Assembly: GCF_000204415.1 (NCBI RefSeq)
Contig: NC_015416.1
Span: forward strand, 1,364,001 to 1,428,000
Length of the DNA stretch: 64,000 nt
Source of the DNA: Methanothrix soehngenii GP6
GTDB lineage: Archaea; Halobacteriota; Methanosarcinia; Methanotrichales; Methanotrichaceae
Direction: 5' to 3'
Each line of letters opens with the position of its first letter. Within the stretch, counting starts at the first letter, position 1. Below the pieces are notes generated by a model. It was not told the origin of the DNA and did no database searches. It saw only the letters and a program-made list of their open reading frames with translations. Position numbers and translations under genes: made by a program. This document shows, one piece after another, positions 43,461 through 53,737 of this stretch.

Positions 43461-43674
43461 AGAGTTCATTCGATGAAAAGTCATGCTCTCCGGCCATGCC
43501 AGCGAGCAGGGCAGCTCTTGCGACCGCCTCCTTGCCGGCAGCCTGCTTCCCCGATGGATCGACAAGAAATTCACGGTTTTGCCATCTTCTAGATCAGACA
43601 TCTTATCGCATTGCCTTCATATGAACCTCATCTCAGAATAAGCCTTTTATAAACAAGAGGGATGGATGGCCTAG

Positions 43675-43884
43675 GTGAGTGGATTGATTACCAATATCGA
43701 TGCTAACGGCAGGGTTCAGCTTCCCCTAGCCATCAGATATGGCCTTGACCTATGCACTGGAGACAGGATTGCCATAGACCATTTGGGCGATGGGACCATC
43801 ATTCTCAAAAAGATCGATGATGGGGTTACTCTAAAAGGAGCAGACAGGTCAAATGCCAGGGCAGAAAAGGCATCCAGCAGCTGA
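43675..43884 (+). CDS. AbrB/SpoVT-type small DNA-binding protein
   Basis: 69 residues with GTG start. SGLITNIDANGRVQLPLAIRYGLDLCTGDRIAIDHLGDGTIILKKI is the swapped-hairpin AbrB fold (Gly-Arg-hydrophobic-x-hydrophobic-Pro pattern, then GLxxGDxIxI). A flexible basic tail follows. A TATA-like CTTTTATAAAC lies about 20 nt upstream, so the mRNA is nearly leaderless. Such proteins are often transcription regulators or toxin-antitoxin antitoxins; no toxin gene is adjacent. Confidence 0.78.
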   Translation: MSGLITNIDANGRVQLPLAIRYGLDLCTGDRIAIDHLGDGTIILKKIDDGVTLKGADRSNARAEKASSS

Positions 43885-44049
43885 TAGCGGAGAGAAGATC
43901 AACCGGAATCTACCGATCGGCGATCCTGCTTAATTAACTTAAGAAATTTCCGGAGAGTGTACTGCCACAGCGGTCACTTCTGGAAATCTTTAGCGAGACT
44001 CAGTAAATCCCAGAAAGCCCAAAATTTAGAATCAACTGCAAAAATGTTA

Positions 44050-44123
44050 CGGACCCGCCGGGATTCGAACCCGGGCCCGAGGCTCCGGAGGCCTCTATTC
44101 TATCCAGACTATACTACGAGTCC
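44050..44123 (-). tRNA. tRNA-Arg (anticodon CCG)
   Basis: The minus strand folds as a tRNA. The acceptor arm is GGACTCG with CGGGTCC (one G-U), discriminator G. The anticodon arm is GAGGC-CTCCGGA-GCCTC with CCG in the loop. The T arm is CCGGG-TTCGAAT-CCCGG and the variable loop is 4 nt. The D stem (GTAT/GAAT) has a mismatch and is weak. No intron and no encoded CCA. It follows rps10 on the same strand. Confidence 0.95.
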
Positions 44124-44254
44124 ACATCCCCTTTAATCTCATTCAATCCAGCATCTTATGCAAATAATCCTATGATACTGGAACATTCCTCTGAAAATTT
44201 AGAATGATATAGGCAGCGGGCTCTCTTCCCGGGAAGCACCCCCACCTACTGATC

Positions 44255-44563
44255 TCAGCTTTCCAGAACGATTTCTATATTCACGTTTTTAGGAACCTGA
44301 ATCCTCATGAGCTGCCGAAGAGCGCGCTCATCGGCATCTAGATCGATAAGCCTCTTGTGCACCCTCATCTCCCAGTGGTCCCAGGTCGCTGTTCCCTCTC
44401 CATCAGGGCTCTTTCTGCATGGTACAACCATTCTCTTAGTGGGAAGAGGGATGGGGCCCGCCATATGGACGCCCGTCCTCTGGGCAATCCCTTTGACCTG
44501 ATTGCAGATATCGTCCAGCATCAAGGGATTGGTGCCAGAGAGCCGAATTCTAGCCTTTTGCAT
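44255..44563 (-). CDS. rps10: 30S ribosomal protein S10
   Basis: 102 residues matching archaeal S10 along its length: [56 protein letters not shown]-like [27 protein letters not shown]. It follows tuf by 22 nt, the usual end of the archaeal str operon. A tRNA-Arg lies further downstream. Confidence 0.96.
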   Translation of the reverse strand: MQKARIRLSGTNPLMLDDICNQVKGIAQRTGVHMAGPIPLPTKRMVVPCRKSPDGEGTATWDHWEMRVHKRLIDLDADERALRQLMRIQVPKNVNIEIVLES

Positions 44564-44585
44564 GTTTACACCAAAAAAAGTTGGT

Positions 44586-45860
44586 TCAGCGTGGTACCAC
44601 GCTCATGCACATGCCGGCTGCGACGGTCGTGCCCATGTCTCTAATGGCGAACCTGCCCAGCTGGGGAATCTCCTTCACCGGCTCAATGACCATGGGCTTG
44701 GAGGGAGTGACCATGATGATGGCCGCATCTCCAGCCTTGATGAAGGCGGGATTCTCTTCCTTAACTGCACCGGACCTCGGGTCCAGCTTGGCCAGAATGG
44801 CTGTCAGGGTGCAGGCGATCTGAGCTGTATGGCAGTGGAATACTGGAGTATATCCAGCGGATATGGCGCTTGGATGCTGCAGCACCACTATCTGGGCCTT
44901 GAACTCCTTGGCAACGGTCGGGGGCTTCTCCACCGATCCGCAGACATCTCCCCGGCGAATGTCCTTCTTGGAGACGCCACGCACATTCCATCCGATGTTA
45001 TCTCCGGGGAATGCCTCAGGCACCTCCTCATGATGCATCTCAATGGACTTGACCTCGCCGGTCACATTTGCGGGCTGGAAGACTATCTTATCGTTCTTTC
45101 TCATGACACCGGTCTCTACTCTGCCCACGGGCACAGTGCCGACACCTGAGATGGTATAGACGTCCTGCACCGGTACGCGCAGAGGCAGGTTGGTGGGCTT
45201 ATCCGGGACCTTGAGGTTGTTTAAGGCCTCGAGTAGGGTTGGGCCCTTGTACCAGGGCGTATTGGTGCTGGCTTTGGCCAGGTTATCTCCCATCAGACCG
45301 GAGAGGGGTATGAATGGTATATCATCTACCTTGTATCCAACCATCTTGAGGAGCTTGCCTACCTCTTCCTTGACCTCGTTGTACCTCTTCTCGTCGTAGG
45401 GTGGGGTGGTGGCATCGATCTTGTTCATAGCCACAACCAGCTGGTTGACTCCCAGGGTCCTGGACAGGAAGACGTGCTCCTTGGTCTGAGCCATGACTCC
45501 GTCCGGGACGGCCACGATCAATACGGCAGCATCTGCCTGGCTGGCCCCGGTGATCATGTTCTTCACGAAGTCCCTGTGGCCAGGGCAGTCCACCACGGTA
45601 AAGTAGTACTTGGCGGTATCGAAGCGATGATGGGCGATGTCGATGGTAACGCCCCTCTCGCGCTCTTCCTTCAGGCTGTCCATGACCCAGGCGAACTCGA
45701 AGGTTGCCTTACCTTTGCTTGCTGCTTCTTTTTTATACTCATCAATGACGTGGGGGTCTACAGCCCCTGTCTCGAACATCAATCTGCCTACGGTTGTCGA
45801 CTTTCCGTGGTCGACGTGTCCAATGAATGCTAGATTGAGATGCGGCTTAGTATCTGCCAT
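44586..45860 (-). CDS. tuf: Translation elongation factor EF-1 alpha
   Basis: 424 residues. GTPase motifs: [16 protein letters not shown] (G1), VTIDIAHH (G2), VDCPGHRDF (G3), MNKIDA (G4). Domains II and III follow ([37 protein letters not shown]). It delivers aminoacyl-tRNA to the ribosome. The gene is 72 nt downstream of fusA and 22 nt upstream of rps10. Confidence 0.97.
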   Translation of the reverse strand: MADTKPHLNLAFIGHVDHGKSTTVGRLMFETGAVDPHVIDEYKKEAASKGKATFEFAWVMDSLKEERERGVTIDIAHHRFDTAKYYFTVVDCPGHRDFVKNMITGASQADAAVLIVAVPDGVMAQTKEHVFLSRTLGVNQLVVAMNKIDATTPPYDEKRYNEVKEEVGKLLKMVGYKVDDIPFIPLSGLMGDNLAKASTNTPWYKGPTLLEALNNLKVPDKPTNLPLRVPVQDVYTISGVGTVPVGRVETGVMRKNDKIVFQPANVTGEVKSIEMHHEEVPEAFPGDNIGWNVRGVSKKDIRRGDVCGSVEKPPTVAKEFKAQIVVLQHPSAISAGYTPVFHCHTAQIACTLTAILAKLDPRSGAVKEENPAFIKAGDAAIIMVTPSKPMVIEPVKEIPQLGRFAIRDMGTTVAAGMCMSVVPR

Positions 45861-45932
45861 AACTTATCTCCTCCAACTGGCACTATCCATATTTTTCGGT
45901 ATTTCTGCTTTTAATCCTTTCGAAGGGTTCGC

Positions 45933-48128
45933 TTATACGACCTTCAGGTAATCACTGGGTTTGGGCATCTCCGGCTTCAAGCCCTTTCTGGTCCTGATCT
46001 GCTTGACAGTCTCTAAGAGCAGGTTTGCGGGCAGGGGCTCGAATCCTGCGAACTCCGTCGACCAGAGGGCTCTCCCTTCGGTGGCCGATCTTATCGCCCC
46101 GGAGAAACCGAACATCTGAGCCACAGGCATCTTGGATTTAAGGATCACCATATCGCCCTGGCTGTCCATGTTTAGGATGACGCCTCTTCTCCCCTGGATC
46201 TCAGACATGGCTCCACCCATTTGATCCTGAGGCACCTGTATATAGACGTTCTGGAAGGGCTCGAGCAGCACGGGATCTGCCATTAGGATCCCTGCCTGCA
46301 CTGCCTGCCTGACTGCGGGAATGACCTGAGCCGGGCCGCGGTGCACTGCATCCTCGTGCAGCTTCACATCCATGATCTTGGCCTTTATCCCCTGGACCGG
46401 TTCCCTGCAGATGGGGCCGTTCTTCAAGGCCTCCTCGAAGCCTTCCAGTATGAGCTCCATGGTCTCTCTCAGGTACTGAATGCCTTTGGTCATATTAAGA
46501 AGGATATTGGTCCCGTAGTAGCCGGATATGTTCCGGGCCTCATCCTTATCCATGCCATTTTCGATGAGCAGCTTTCTGCGCTCAATCTCCTCCATCTTCA
46601 TGCTGATCTTGCCCTCTTTCAGGGACTGGATCACTCCTTCTTCCAGAGGCTCAAACTCGATATAGAAGCGGTTATGATGGTTGGGCGACTTTCCTTCTAC
46701 TGGCCCCGCATGGCCGGCTATGGACTCCCGGTATACCACAATGGGCGGAGAGGTCTTCAGCTCTACACCGCGATCGCGCTGGAGCCTGGTGACGGTGACA
46801 TCCAAATGCAGCTCACCCATGCCTGCCATGAGATGCTCTCCGGTCTCCTCATTGATGGTGACCTGCAAAGTTGGGTCCTCCTTGGCGATCTGCCTCAATA
46901 CCTCGACCACCTTGGGCAGGTCGCGGGTGTTCTTGGCCTCGACCGCCACGGTCATGACCGGTTCGGAGACATGCTTGATCTGCTCGAAGGGGGTCATATT
47001 CTCCTCTGAGGATATAGTGGATCCGACGATCGCATCCCTAAGGCCGGTAACCGCTGCGATGTTCCCTGCCGGGATCTCCTCTACCTCTACCCTCTCCGCA
47101 CCCATTACCACGCCGGTCTGCTGAATGCGGTTGGTTCCACCGAAGCCAGATACATAAAGCTCCATGCCCCGCCTGAGTGTCCCGGAGAAGAGCCTTCCTG
47201 TGGCCACCTCGCCAGCATGAGGGTCGACCTTGACCTTGTTGATCATGAAAGCCACCGGCCCATTCGGATCGCATGAAGCCATGGCCTTCCCCACCGGGCT
47301 GTCCCAATCGCCGTGCCAGATGACCCCGACCCGCTCCTTCTGGGCCTCGATGGGACTGGGCAGGAACTTGACCACCATATCGTTGACTGCAATGTACAGG
47401 GGAACCTTCTCTGCCAGCTCCTTCATCTTTCCTTCATGGCAGTAGTCTACCACCTGATCAAAGCCGATCCCCGTCTTCTTCATCTGGGGAACGCTTATTG
47501 CCCAATTATAGAGGGCTGACCCGAAGGCGATATTTCCCTTGGCGGCATCCAGCTTCCAGCCGGCTTTATATTTCTCCTCATCCATTCCTAAGATGAGCTT
47601 GTTGACATTGTCAATGACCTTGCCCAGGCGAGCGGCCATGTCCTTCTTCTCCACCTTGAGCTCGTTGATCATCCGGTCCACTTTATTGACGAAAAGGACC
47701 GGCCGAACGCCCTCCTTCAGAGCCTGTCTGAGCACGGTCTCCGTCTGGGGCATGGCGCCCTCTACCGCGTCCACGACCACCACAGCACCGTCCACAGCGC
47801 GCATGGCTCTTGTGACGTCGCCCCCGAAGTCCACGTGGCCGGGAGTGTCAATCATATTGATCAGATACTCTTTGCCGTCCACCTCATGGACCATGGAGAC
47901 ATTGGCGGCATCGATGGTGATTCCTCGGGCCTGCTCCAGGGGATCGAAATCCATGAATAGCTGCTTTCCTGCCAGATCCATGGAGATCATGCCTGCCCCG
48001 CCCAACAGGTTATCAGAAAGGGTTGTCTTGCCGTGATCGATATGTGCTACGATTCCGATGTTCCTGATAAACTGGGGTTTATCCATCAGAGTGGTTACGC
48101 GTTCTGCTATCTTCTTCCTCTTGCCCAT
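45933..48128 (-). CDS. fusA: Translation elongation factor EF-2
   Basis: 731 residues. GTPase motifs: [42 protein letters not shown] and NKVDRM. The C-terminal diphthamide loop [17 protein letters not shown] contains the His expected to be modified. It catalyses ribosome translocation. In many archaea rps12 and rps7 lie directly upstream. Here the next upstream gene is lysC on the opposite strand, so those genes are elsewhere. Confidence 0.97.
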   Translation of the reverse strand: MGKRKKIAERVTTLMDKPQFIRNIGIVAHIDHGKTTLSDNLLGGAGMISMDLAGKQLFMDFDPLEQARGITIDAANVSMVHEVDGKEYLINMIDTPGHVDFGGDVTRAMRAVDGAVVVVDAVEGAMPQTETVLRQALKEGVRPVLFVNKVDRMINELKVEKKDMAARLGKVIDNVNKLILGMDEEKYKAGWKLDAAKGNIAFGSALYNWAISVPQMKKTGIGFDQVVDYCHEGKMKELAEKVPLYIAVNDMVVKFLPSPIEAQKERVGVIWHGDWDSPVGKAMASCDPNGPVAFMINKVKVDPHAGEVATGRLFSGTLRRGMELYVSGFGGTNRIQQTGVVMGAERVEVEEIPAGNIAAVTGLRDAIVGSTISSEENMTPFEQIKHVSEPVMTVAVEAKNTRDLPKVVEVLRQIAKEDPTLQVTINEETGEHLMAGMGELHLDVTVTRLQRDRGVELKTSPPIVVYRESIAGHAGPVEGKSPNHHNRFYIEFEPLEEGVIQSLKEGKISMKMEEIERRKLLIENGMDKDEARNISGYYGTNILLNMTKGIQYLRETMELILEGFEEALKNGPICREPVQGIKAKIMDVKLHEDAVHRGPAQVIPAVRQAVQAGILMADPVLLEPFQNVYIQVPQDQMGGAMSEIQGRRGVILNMDSQGDMVILKSKMPVAQMFGFSGAIRSATEGRALWSTEFAGFEPLPANLLLETVKQIRTRKGLKPEMPKPSDYLKVV

Positions 48129-48335
48129 AATACGCCTCGCGAAGTTTGAGATAAATCATATAATCCTGACTAGGACTGAGACTCCTCGGGCTCAATGTAT
48201 TTAAGCCTTCGGCCCCTTCTTCGGGCGGTTTGTAAAGGGAAATATACGATCCTTCATATTGGCAGACCGCCCTCTTGAACCATCGCTGGACAAAGCTTAA
48301 ATCGATGCGAAGATAGCTGTGGTTCGGTTTTTAAG

Positions 48336-49730
48336 ATGGCGCGCTTGGTAATGAAGTTTGGTGGTGTTTCCGTTGCTGACGGAAACCGGCTGAGGCATGT
48401 GGGCGATCTTGTCGCGCATTTCCATCGCGACAATGAGATAGTCCTCGTCACCTCTGCCCTTCAAGGGGTAACGGATGAGCTTCTGGCCTGTGCCAGAAGG
48501 GCGGCCAGCGAAGGCAATGTCTCAGATGTGATGGACTTCATGGAGAGGATCACAGATAGACACAACCAAGCGATAGCAGATGCAATCCAGAATCCTGCAA
48601 TCGCCAAAGAGGTACAGGGTATAATATCTGAGAAGCTCTCATTGCTCGAGAAGGCCTACATCGGCATCTGCTATCTGGGAGAGCTAACCAGACGCTCGCT
48701 CGACTATATCTCCGGCTATGGCGAGCAGCTGGCTGCACCCATTCTATCCGGGGTGCTGCGGGATATGGGAATCGAATCCCAGCATTATACCGGAAGAGAG
48801 GCGGGAATCATCACCGACAGCAATTACGGGGATGCCAGACCCCTGGAGAAGACCTATGGCCTTATCCCCCAGAAGCTACTGCCGTTGAAGGGCGTCCCAG
48901 TGGTCACCGGATTCATAGCCCAGGACGAGAAGGGGACGAATACCACCCTTGGCCGTGGTGGCTCCGACCTTTCCGCATCACTGATCGGTGCGGCGATCAA
49001 TGCGGATGAGATCTGGTTCTGGAAGGAGACCTCCGGCATCATGACCACTGATCCCAAGATAGTGCCAGAGGCCAAGACGATACCCACCATCTCCTACCGG
49101 GAGGCGATGGAGCTCTCCTACTTCGGGGCTAAGGTCCTCCATCCCAGAGCCATCGAGCCAGCCATAAAAAAGGGTATCCCTGTGAGGGTTAAGTGCACCT
49201 TCGATCCCGAGGACCCAGGAACTCAGATCGTGAGGGACGATGTTCCCAAAGAGGATGTGATCAAGGCGGTCACACTGCATCAGAAAGTCGAGCTTCTGAA
49301 CATCTCCGGCGCTGGGATGATAGGGACACTGGGCGTTGCTGCTCGCGCCTTCACCGCTCTGGCCGAAGCGGGGATCAATATCGTGATGATCAGCCAGGGC
49401 TCCTCTGAGGCCAACATATCAATGGTCATAGAGGAGGGACAGGCAGATCGAGCGGATGAGGCTCTGCGATCCGAGTTCCCCAGAGATGTGGTCAAGGAGA
49501 TCTCCCATGACCATGATGTCTGCACAGTAGCGGTGACAGGCTCGGGAATGGCCGGGACTCCTGGGGTAGCCGCCCGGGTGTTCAAGGCCATGGGTCAGGC
49601 TAAGATCAATGTGGTCATGATCAGCCAGGCATCTGGCCAGCATAACATCTCCTTTGTGGTGGCATCGGCGGATGGGGAAAGAGCAGTCCGGGAGCTTCAT
49701 CGCGAGTTCGGTCTGGGTGGTGAAGCATGA
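48336..49730 (+). CDS. lysC: Aspartate kinase
   Basis: 464 residues. The N-terminal amino-acid kinase domain has MKFGGVSVADGNRLRHV and the ATP/aspartate blocks VTGFIAQDEKGTNTTLGRGGSDLSA and WKETSGIMTTDPKIVPEAK. Two C-terminal ACT domains (ISGAGMIGTLGVAARAFTALAEAGINIVMI and VTGSGMAGTPGVAARVFKAMGQAKINVVMI) give allosteric control. It makes aspartyl phosphate for lysine, threonine and methionine synthesis. A TATA-like GCTTAAATCG at about 48294 and the 4-nt overlap with purM suggest a two-gene operon. Confidence 0.96.
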   Translation: MARLVMKFGGVSVADGNRLRHVGDLVAHFHRDNEIVLVTSALQGVTDELLACARRAASEGNVSDVMDFMERITDRHNQAIADAIQNPAIAKEVQGIISEKLSLLEKAYIGICYLGELTRRSLDYISGYGEQLAAPILSGVLRDMGIESQHYTGREAGIITDSNYGDARPLEKTYGLIPQKLLPLKGVPVVTGFIAQDEKGTNTTLGRGGSDLSASLIGAAINADEIWFWKETSGIMTTDPKIVPEAKTIPTISYREAMELSYFGAKVLHPRAIEPAIKKGIPVRVKCTFDPEDPGTQIVRDDVPKEDVIKAVTLHQKVELLNISGAGMIGTLGVAARAFTALAEAGINIVMISQGSSEANISMVIEEGQADRADEALRSEFPRDVVKEISHDHDVCTVAVTGSGMAGTPGVAARVFKAMGQAKINVVMISQASGQHNISFVVASADGERAVRELHREFGLGGEA

Positions 49731-50722
49731 AGAAGCTCACCTATGCCCAGGCAGGAGTGGACATCAGCCTGGAGAATAGGTCCATCGAGGCCATGAAGTC
49801 CGTTCTCACCACCAGGCGCAAAGGGTTCGGGGCGCCATTGACCGATATAGGCCATTATGCAGGCCTCCTGGATATGGGAAGCTTTGCCCTGGCCATGACC
49901 ACAGACGGGGTGGGTTCAAAGGTTCTGATCGCCAATGCCATCTCCAAGTGGGATACCGTGGGAATTGACTGCATAGCCATGAATGTGAACGACCTGTATG
50001 CCATCGGCGCGGAGCCCATAGCCTTTGTCGACTACCTGGCGGTGGAGAAGGTCGATCCCGAACGCGCTGAGCAGATAGCCATAGGTCTCGCCCGGGGTGC
50101 TGAACTCTCCAATATGACCATCGTGGGAGGAGAGACCGCCTCCCTGCCGGAGATCATCCGGGGATTCGACCTGGCCGGAACCGCTATCGGCGTCGTGGAC
50201 AAGGATAAGGTGGTGACCGGGGAGAAGATCAAGAAGGGGGATGTGCTGGTTGGGGTCCCCAGCAGCGGCCTGCACAGCAACGGCTACACTCTGGCCAGGG
50301 CCATAGTGGCCCAATCCGGATACACTTACTTCGATCGCCTGCCCGGAGGGGAAAAAAGCATAGGAGAGGAGCTTTTAGTTCCCACCAGAATATATCATGA
50401 AGTGGTAGAGCTGGTGGGAAGGTGCGATGTCCACGGCCTCGCGCACATCACCGGCTCGGGACTACTAAAGCTGCGCCGGATCAGCAATCTCGGATTCGAG
50501 ATCACCGATCCGCTGGAACCCCAGCCCATATTCCATTTCCTGCAAGAGCAGGGCAGGGTGGAGGATCTGGAGATGTACCAGACGTTCAACATGGGAATGG
50601 GCTTTTTAGTGGTGCTGGCGGAGGAAGAGGCCCAGGAAGCCTGCCGGATCATGGGACCTGGCTCTCGGGTCATAGGGTCGGTGGTAGGAGAGGGATTAAG
50701 AGCAGGCCATCTGGCCTTCTAG
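49727..50722 (+). CDS. purM: Phosphoribosylformylglycinamidine cyclo-ligase (AIR synthetase)
   Basis: 331 residues of the PurM fold: MKKLTYAQAGVDISLENRSI, GFGAPLTDIGHYAGLLDMG, MTTDGVGSKVLIANAI, GIDCIAMNVNDLYAIGAEPIAFVDYLAV, VGGETASLPEII, GVPSSGLHSNGYTLAR and HITGSGLLKL. It forms aminoimidazole ribonucleotide, a precursor of purines and of the ThiC substrate. It overlaps lysC by 4 nt. Confidence 0.96.
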   Translation: MKKLTYAQAGVDISLENRSIEAMKSVLTTRRKGFGAPLTDIGHYAGLLDMGSFALAMTTDGVGSKVLIANAISKWDTVGIDCIAMNVNDLYAIGAEPIAFVDYLAVEKVDPERAEQIAIGLARGAELSNMTIVGGETASLPEIIRGFDLAGTAIGVVDKDKVVTGEKIKKGDVLVGVPSSGLHSNGYTLARAIVAQSGYTYFDRLPGGEKSIGEELLVPTRIYHEVVELVGRCDVHGLAHITGSGLLKLRRISNLGFEITDPLEPQPIFHFLQEQGRVEDLEMYQTFNMGMGFLVVLAEEEAQEACRIMGPGSRVIGSVVGEGLRAGHLAF

Positions 50723-50749
50723 GCCTGCCTGTTTCATCTATTTCTCGAT

Positions 50750-51526
50750 CTATTCATTCTTCTCTATTTTATTCTCGCCGAACATCTCTTCAAGCTTCTC
50801 TTTTATCCTCTTGATGGACTGGACCGAAGGGCAGTCGGCATCTATAGGAGGGGTGCCTGCCAGGTCCGCCTCCACCAGGCAGCGATCGAAGGGTATGGTT
50901 CCGAGGACTGGAATTCCCATTGCCGAGAGCTTGTCCGCCACAGGACCGGGGTCGTCCGCCTTGTTAATGACAGCAAAGTACCTGGAGATGCCTATCTCTT
51001 TGCCCAGCTGCATTATCCTCTCCACGGTCTCAATGGACCTCATCCCCGGCTCCACCACTGCGATCATGGCGTCTACGCCTCTGGCAGTAGCCCGGCCCAG
51101 ATGCTCTATGCCCGCTTCCATATCCAGGATCACCAGATCCTTCTCCCGGGTTATCACATGTCGAAGGAGGGCTTTGACGAAGGCATTGGCAGGACACATG
51201 CAGCCCGATCCTCCGGAGTCGATGGTGCCCATGACCACCAGCTTGACGTTGTCCGGCCCGGTGCAGCCGCACATGCCTACAACATCGTCGACCTTGGGGT
51301 TCATCTTGAACATGCCCATGGGCATGCCCGCTCGCTCCTCAACCAGGTCCTTGTGTTCAGTGACCGGCTTGGGCAGATCAGGAATGCCCAGAGCCGAGCC
51401 CAGGTTCATGCTCGGGTCGGCGTCGATCGCCAGGACGTTGTAGCCGTCGCGCGCAAATAAACGGGCCAGGGTTCCGGCGAGGGTGGTCTTGCCCACGCCT
51501 CCTTTTCCTGAGATGGCAATTTTCAT
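50750..51526 (-). CDS. cooC: CooC-type nickel-insertion ATPase for CO dehydrogenase
   Basis: 258 residues from ATG 51526 (MKIAISGKGGVGKTTLAGTL); the longer frame upstream carries no family sequence. It is a deviant-Walker P-loop ATPase (GKGGVGKTT, AIDADPSMNL) with the CooC cysteine motif in SGCMCPANAFVKALLRHV and a second pair in MCGCTGPDN. CooC dimers load nickel into the C-cluster of CODH or CODH/ACS. No CODH subunit genes are in the window. NikR at 6173 also reflects nickel handling. Confidence 0.88.
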   Translation of the reverse strand: MKIAISGKGGVGKTTLAGTLARLFARDGYNVLAIDADPSMNLGSALGIPDLPKPVTEHKDLVEERAGMPMGMFKMNPKVDDVVGMCGCTGPDNVKLVVMGTIDSGGSGCMCPANAFVKALLRHVITREKDLVILDMEAGIEHLGRATARGVDAMIAVVEPGMRSIETVERIMQLGKEIGISRYFAVINKADDPGPVADKLSAMGIPVLGTIPFDRCLVEADLAGTPPIDADCPSVQSIKRIKEKLEEMFGENKIEKNE

Positions 51527-51694
51527 TTCATTTAACCTCTGTAATTGTAGTAAGTCAGCGGTCAAGCCATAGAAATTTAACGGCTCGGGCAAGAGAGATG
51601 CAGGTTTATATCGATTATGCATGATAGGTATAGGATGCGGGATAATCCGGATTTAATAGAGCTGATGGATTTCGAATCCGCAGGATGAACAGGG

Positions 51695-53725
51695 ATGATC
51701 GAGCGCATCAGAAAACGGGAGGGAAGGGTGGTCGAGTTCCAGACCGAGAAGATTGCTCTGGCCATATCCAAAGCCTTTCGAGCCGTGGGCAGAGAGGAGG
51801 AAGATGCTCCTTTCAGGCTGGCAGAGAGGGTGGCTAAAGAGGCAGAAGAACGATTCTCCCGCACCATTCCCGGAGTGGAGGAGATCCAGGACCTGGTGGA
51901 AAGAGCGCTCATATCCGCTGGCTACGCCGATGTGGCCAAGGCCTATATCCTCTACCGCCAAAAAAGAACGGAGATCAGAGAAGCCAAACGCTATCTAGGA
52001 GTGGCAGATGACCTGAAGCTCTCGGTCAATGCTGCGGAGGTGTTGAAGAAGAGGTATCTCTTAAGGGACGAGCGGGGAGATGTGGTGGAGACCCCGGGTG
52101 AGATGTTTGGACGGGTGGCCGATCATATCTCCAAGGCTGAGTCCAAATATGGCGGCGATGTTGAAAGCTATCGATCTCTTTTCCTGCAGATGATGAGGAA
52201 CCTGGAGTTTCTGCCCAACTCCCCCACCCTGATGAACTCCAGGCTGGAGCTGGGGCAGCTATCGGCATGCTTCGTCCTTCCAGTGACGGATTCGCTGCCA
52301 GGCATATTCGACGCTCTGAAGAACATGGCCCTCATCCACCAGAGCGGCGGAGGCACAGGATTCTCCTTCTCTCGACTGCGGCCCAAGGACGATGTCGTCC
52401 GGGCCACTGGGGGAGTGGCCAGCGGACCGGTCTCCTTCATGCGCATCTTCGATACAGCGACCGATGTGATCAAGCAAGGCGGGCGTCGCCGGGGAGCGAA
52501 CATGGGGATATTGAGGGTCGACCATCCCGATATCATGGAGTTCATCGAGGCCAAGGAGCGGCCGGGATTCCTGGAGAACTTCAACCTCTCTGTGGCGGCG
52601 ACAGACGAATTTATGGAAAAATCGCGGGGTGAGGGCGAGATCGACCTGATCAATCCGCGCACGGGCCTGGCGGGGGGCCGGCTGAAGGCAGCGGAGCTTT
52701 TGGGCCTTATCGCCACCTCCGCCTGGAGGGGTGGCGACCCGGGGATCATCTTCATCGATCGCATCAATGCCGCCCACCCCCTCCCCGGGGAGATCGAGGC
52801 CACAAACCCCTGCGGGGAGCAGCCCTTGCTGCCGTATGAGTCCTGCAACCTGGGCTCGATCAACCTCTCCCGGCTGGTAAGAAAAGGAGAGCTGGACTGG
52901 GATCGTTTGGCTGAGCTGGTCAGCCTGGCGGTGAGGTTTCTGGATGATGTCATCGATATGAACCGCTTCCCCCTGCCGCAAATAGAAGAGGCCACACTGA
53001 GCCGCCGCAAGATCGGCCTGGGTGTGATGGGCTTTGCCGATATGCTCATCCAGATGAACATCTCCTATGCCTCGCCCCAGGCTGTGGCCCTGGCAGAGAA
53101 GCTGATGGGATTCATCAGCGAGCACGCTCGTGCCCAGTCGGCGCGCCTGGGTGAGGAGAGGGGATCGTTCCCCCTGTTTGATAGCTCGCGCCTGCGGGGG
53201 TGGAGCGCAATGAGAAACGCCACGGTGACCACCATCGCCCCCACTGGCACCATCAGCATCATCGCCGGGACGAGCAGCGGCATTGAGCCGCTCTTTGCAT
53301 TGGCATTCGTGCGCCGGGTGCTGGAGGGGGCGCGGCTGCTGGAGGTCTCACCGCTCTTTGAGAAGATGGCGATGGAAAGGGGGATTTATACCCCAGATCT
53401 CAAGGTGGAGCTGGCCTGGAGGGGCAGTGTGCAGGAGATCGCTGGCCTGCCCCAGGATCTAAAGGAGCTGTTCCGCACTGCTCTTGACATCTCTGCTCAG
53501 CAGCATGTGCGCATTCAGGCCGCCTTCCAAAAATATACGGACAATGCAGTATCCAAGACGGTGAACCTGCCTGCAGAGGCAACGGTAAGCGATGTGCTCC
53601 AGGTTTACAGACTGGCTTACGACTTAGGGTGTAAGGGAGTAACGGTATTCAGATATGGAAGCCGAAGCCAGGTGCTCTATCTAGGAAATGGGGAGACAGT
53701 TCCTGGGTGCAAGTACTGCGGATAG
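51695..53725 (+). CDS. nrdJ: Adenosylcobalamin-dependent ribonucleotide reductase (class II)
   Basis: 676 residues. An N-terminal ATP-cone (about 1-95: VRRFQTEKIA-like VVEFQTEKIALAISKAF) is followed by the RNR barrel: LMNSRLELGQLSACFVLPV with an active Cys, HQSGGGTGFSFSRLRP, the radical loop NPCGEQPLLPYESCNLGSINLS with the thiyl Cys, and APTGTISIIAGTSSGIEPLF. The C-terminal redox pair is in GCKYCG. It makes dNTPs without oxygen, and B12 is abundant in methanogens. It is shorter than many class II enzymes (over 700) but all motifs are present. Confidence 0.92.
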   Translation: MIERIRKREGRVVEFQTEKIALAISKAFRAVGREEEDAPFRLAERVAKEAEERFSRTIPGVEEIQDLVERALISAGYADVAKAYILYRQKRTEIREAKRYLGVADDLKLSVNAAEVLKKRYLLRDERGDVVETPGEMFGRVADHISKAESKYGGDVESYRSLFLQMMRNLEFLPNSPTLMNSRLELGQLSACFVLPVTDSLPGIFDALKNMALIHQSGGGTGFSFSRLRPKDDVVRATGGVASGPVSFMRIFDTATDVIKQGGRRRGANMGILRVDHPDIMEFIEAKERPGFLENFNLSVAATDEFMEKSRGEGEIDLINPRTGLAGGRLKAAELLGLIATSAWRGGDPGIIFIDRINAAHPLPGEIEATNPCGEQPLLPYESCNLGSINLSRLVRKGELDWDRLAELVSLAVRFLDDVIDMNRFPLPQIEEATLSRRKIGLGVMGFADMLIQMNISYASPQAVALAEKLMGFISEHARAQSARLGEERGSFPLFDSSRLRGWSAMRNATVTTIAPTGTISIIAGTSSGIEPLFALAFVRRVLEGARLLEVSPLFEKMAMERGIYTPDLKVELAWRGSVQEIAGLPQDLKELFRTALDISAQQHVRIQAAFQKYTDNAVSKTVNLPAEATVSDVLQVYRLAYDLGCKGVTVFRYGSRSQVLYLGNGETVPGCKYCG

Positions 53726-53737
53726 TTCCAGAGGATA

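Noticed and set aside
43427-43602. A minus-strand frame that reads like protein (REFLVDPSGKQAAGKEAVARA...)
   Set aside because: It has no start codon after the preceding TGA and lies between two plus-strand genes; it may be a decayed gene end but is not supported as a CDS.
52168-53125. Long minus-strand ORFs of 288-297 codons opposite nrdJ
   Set aside because: They are antisense shadows of a clear ribonucleotide reductase gene, with no family resemblance and a composition expected from the high-GC third positions of the real gene.
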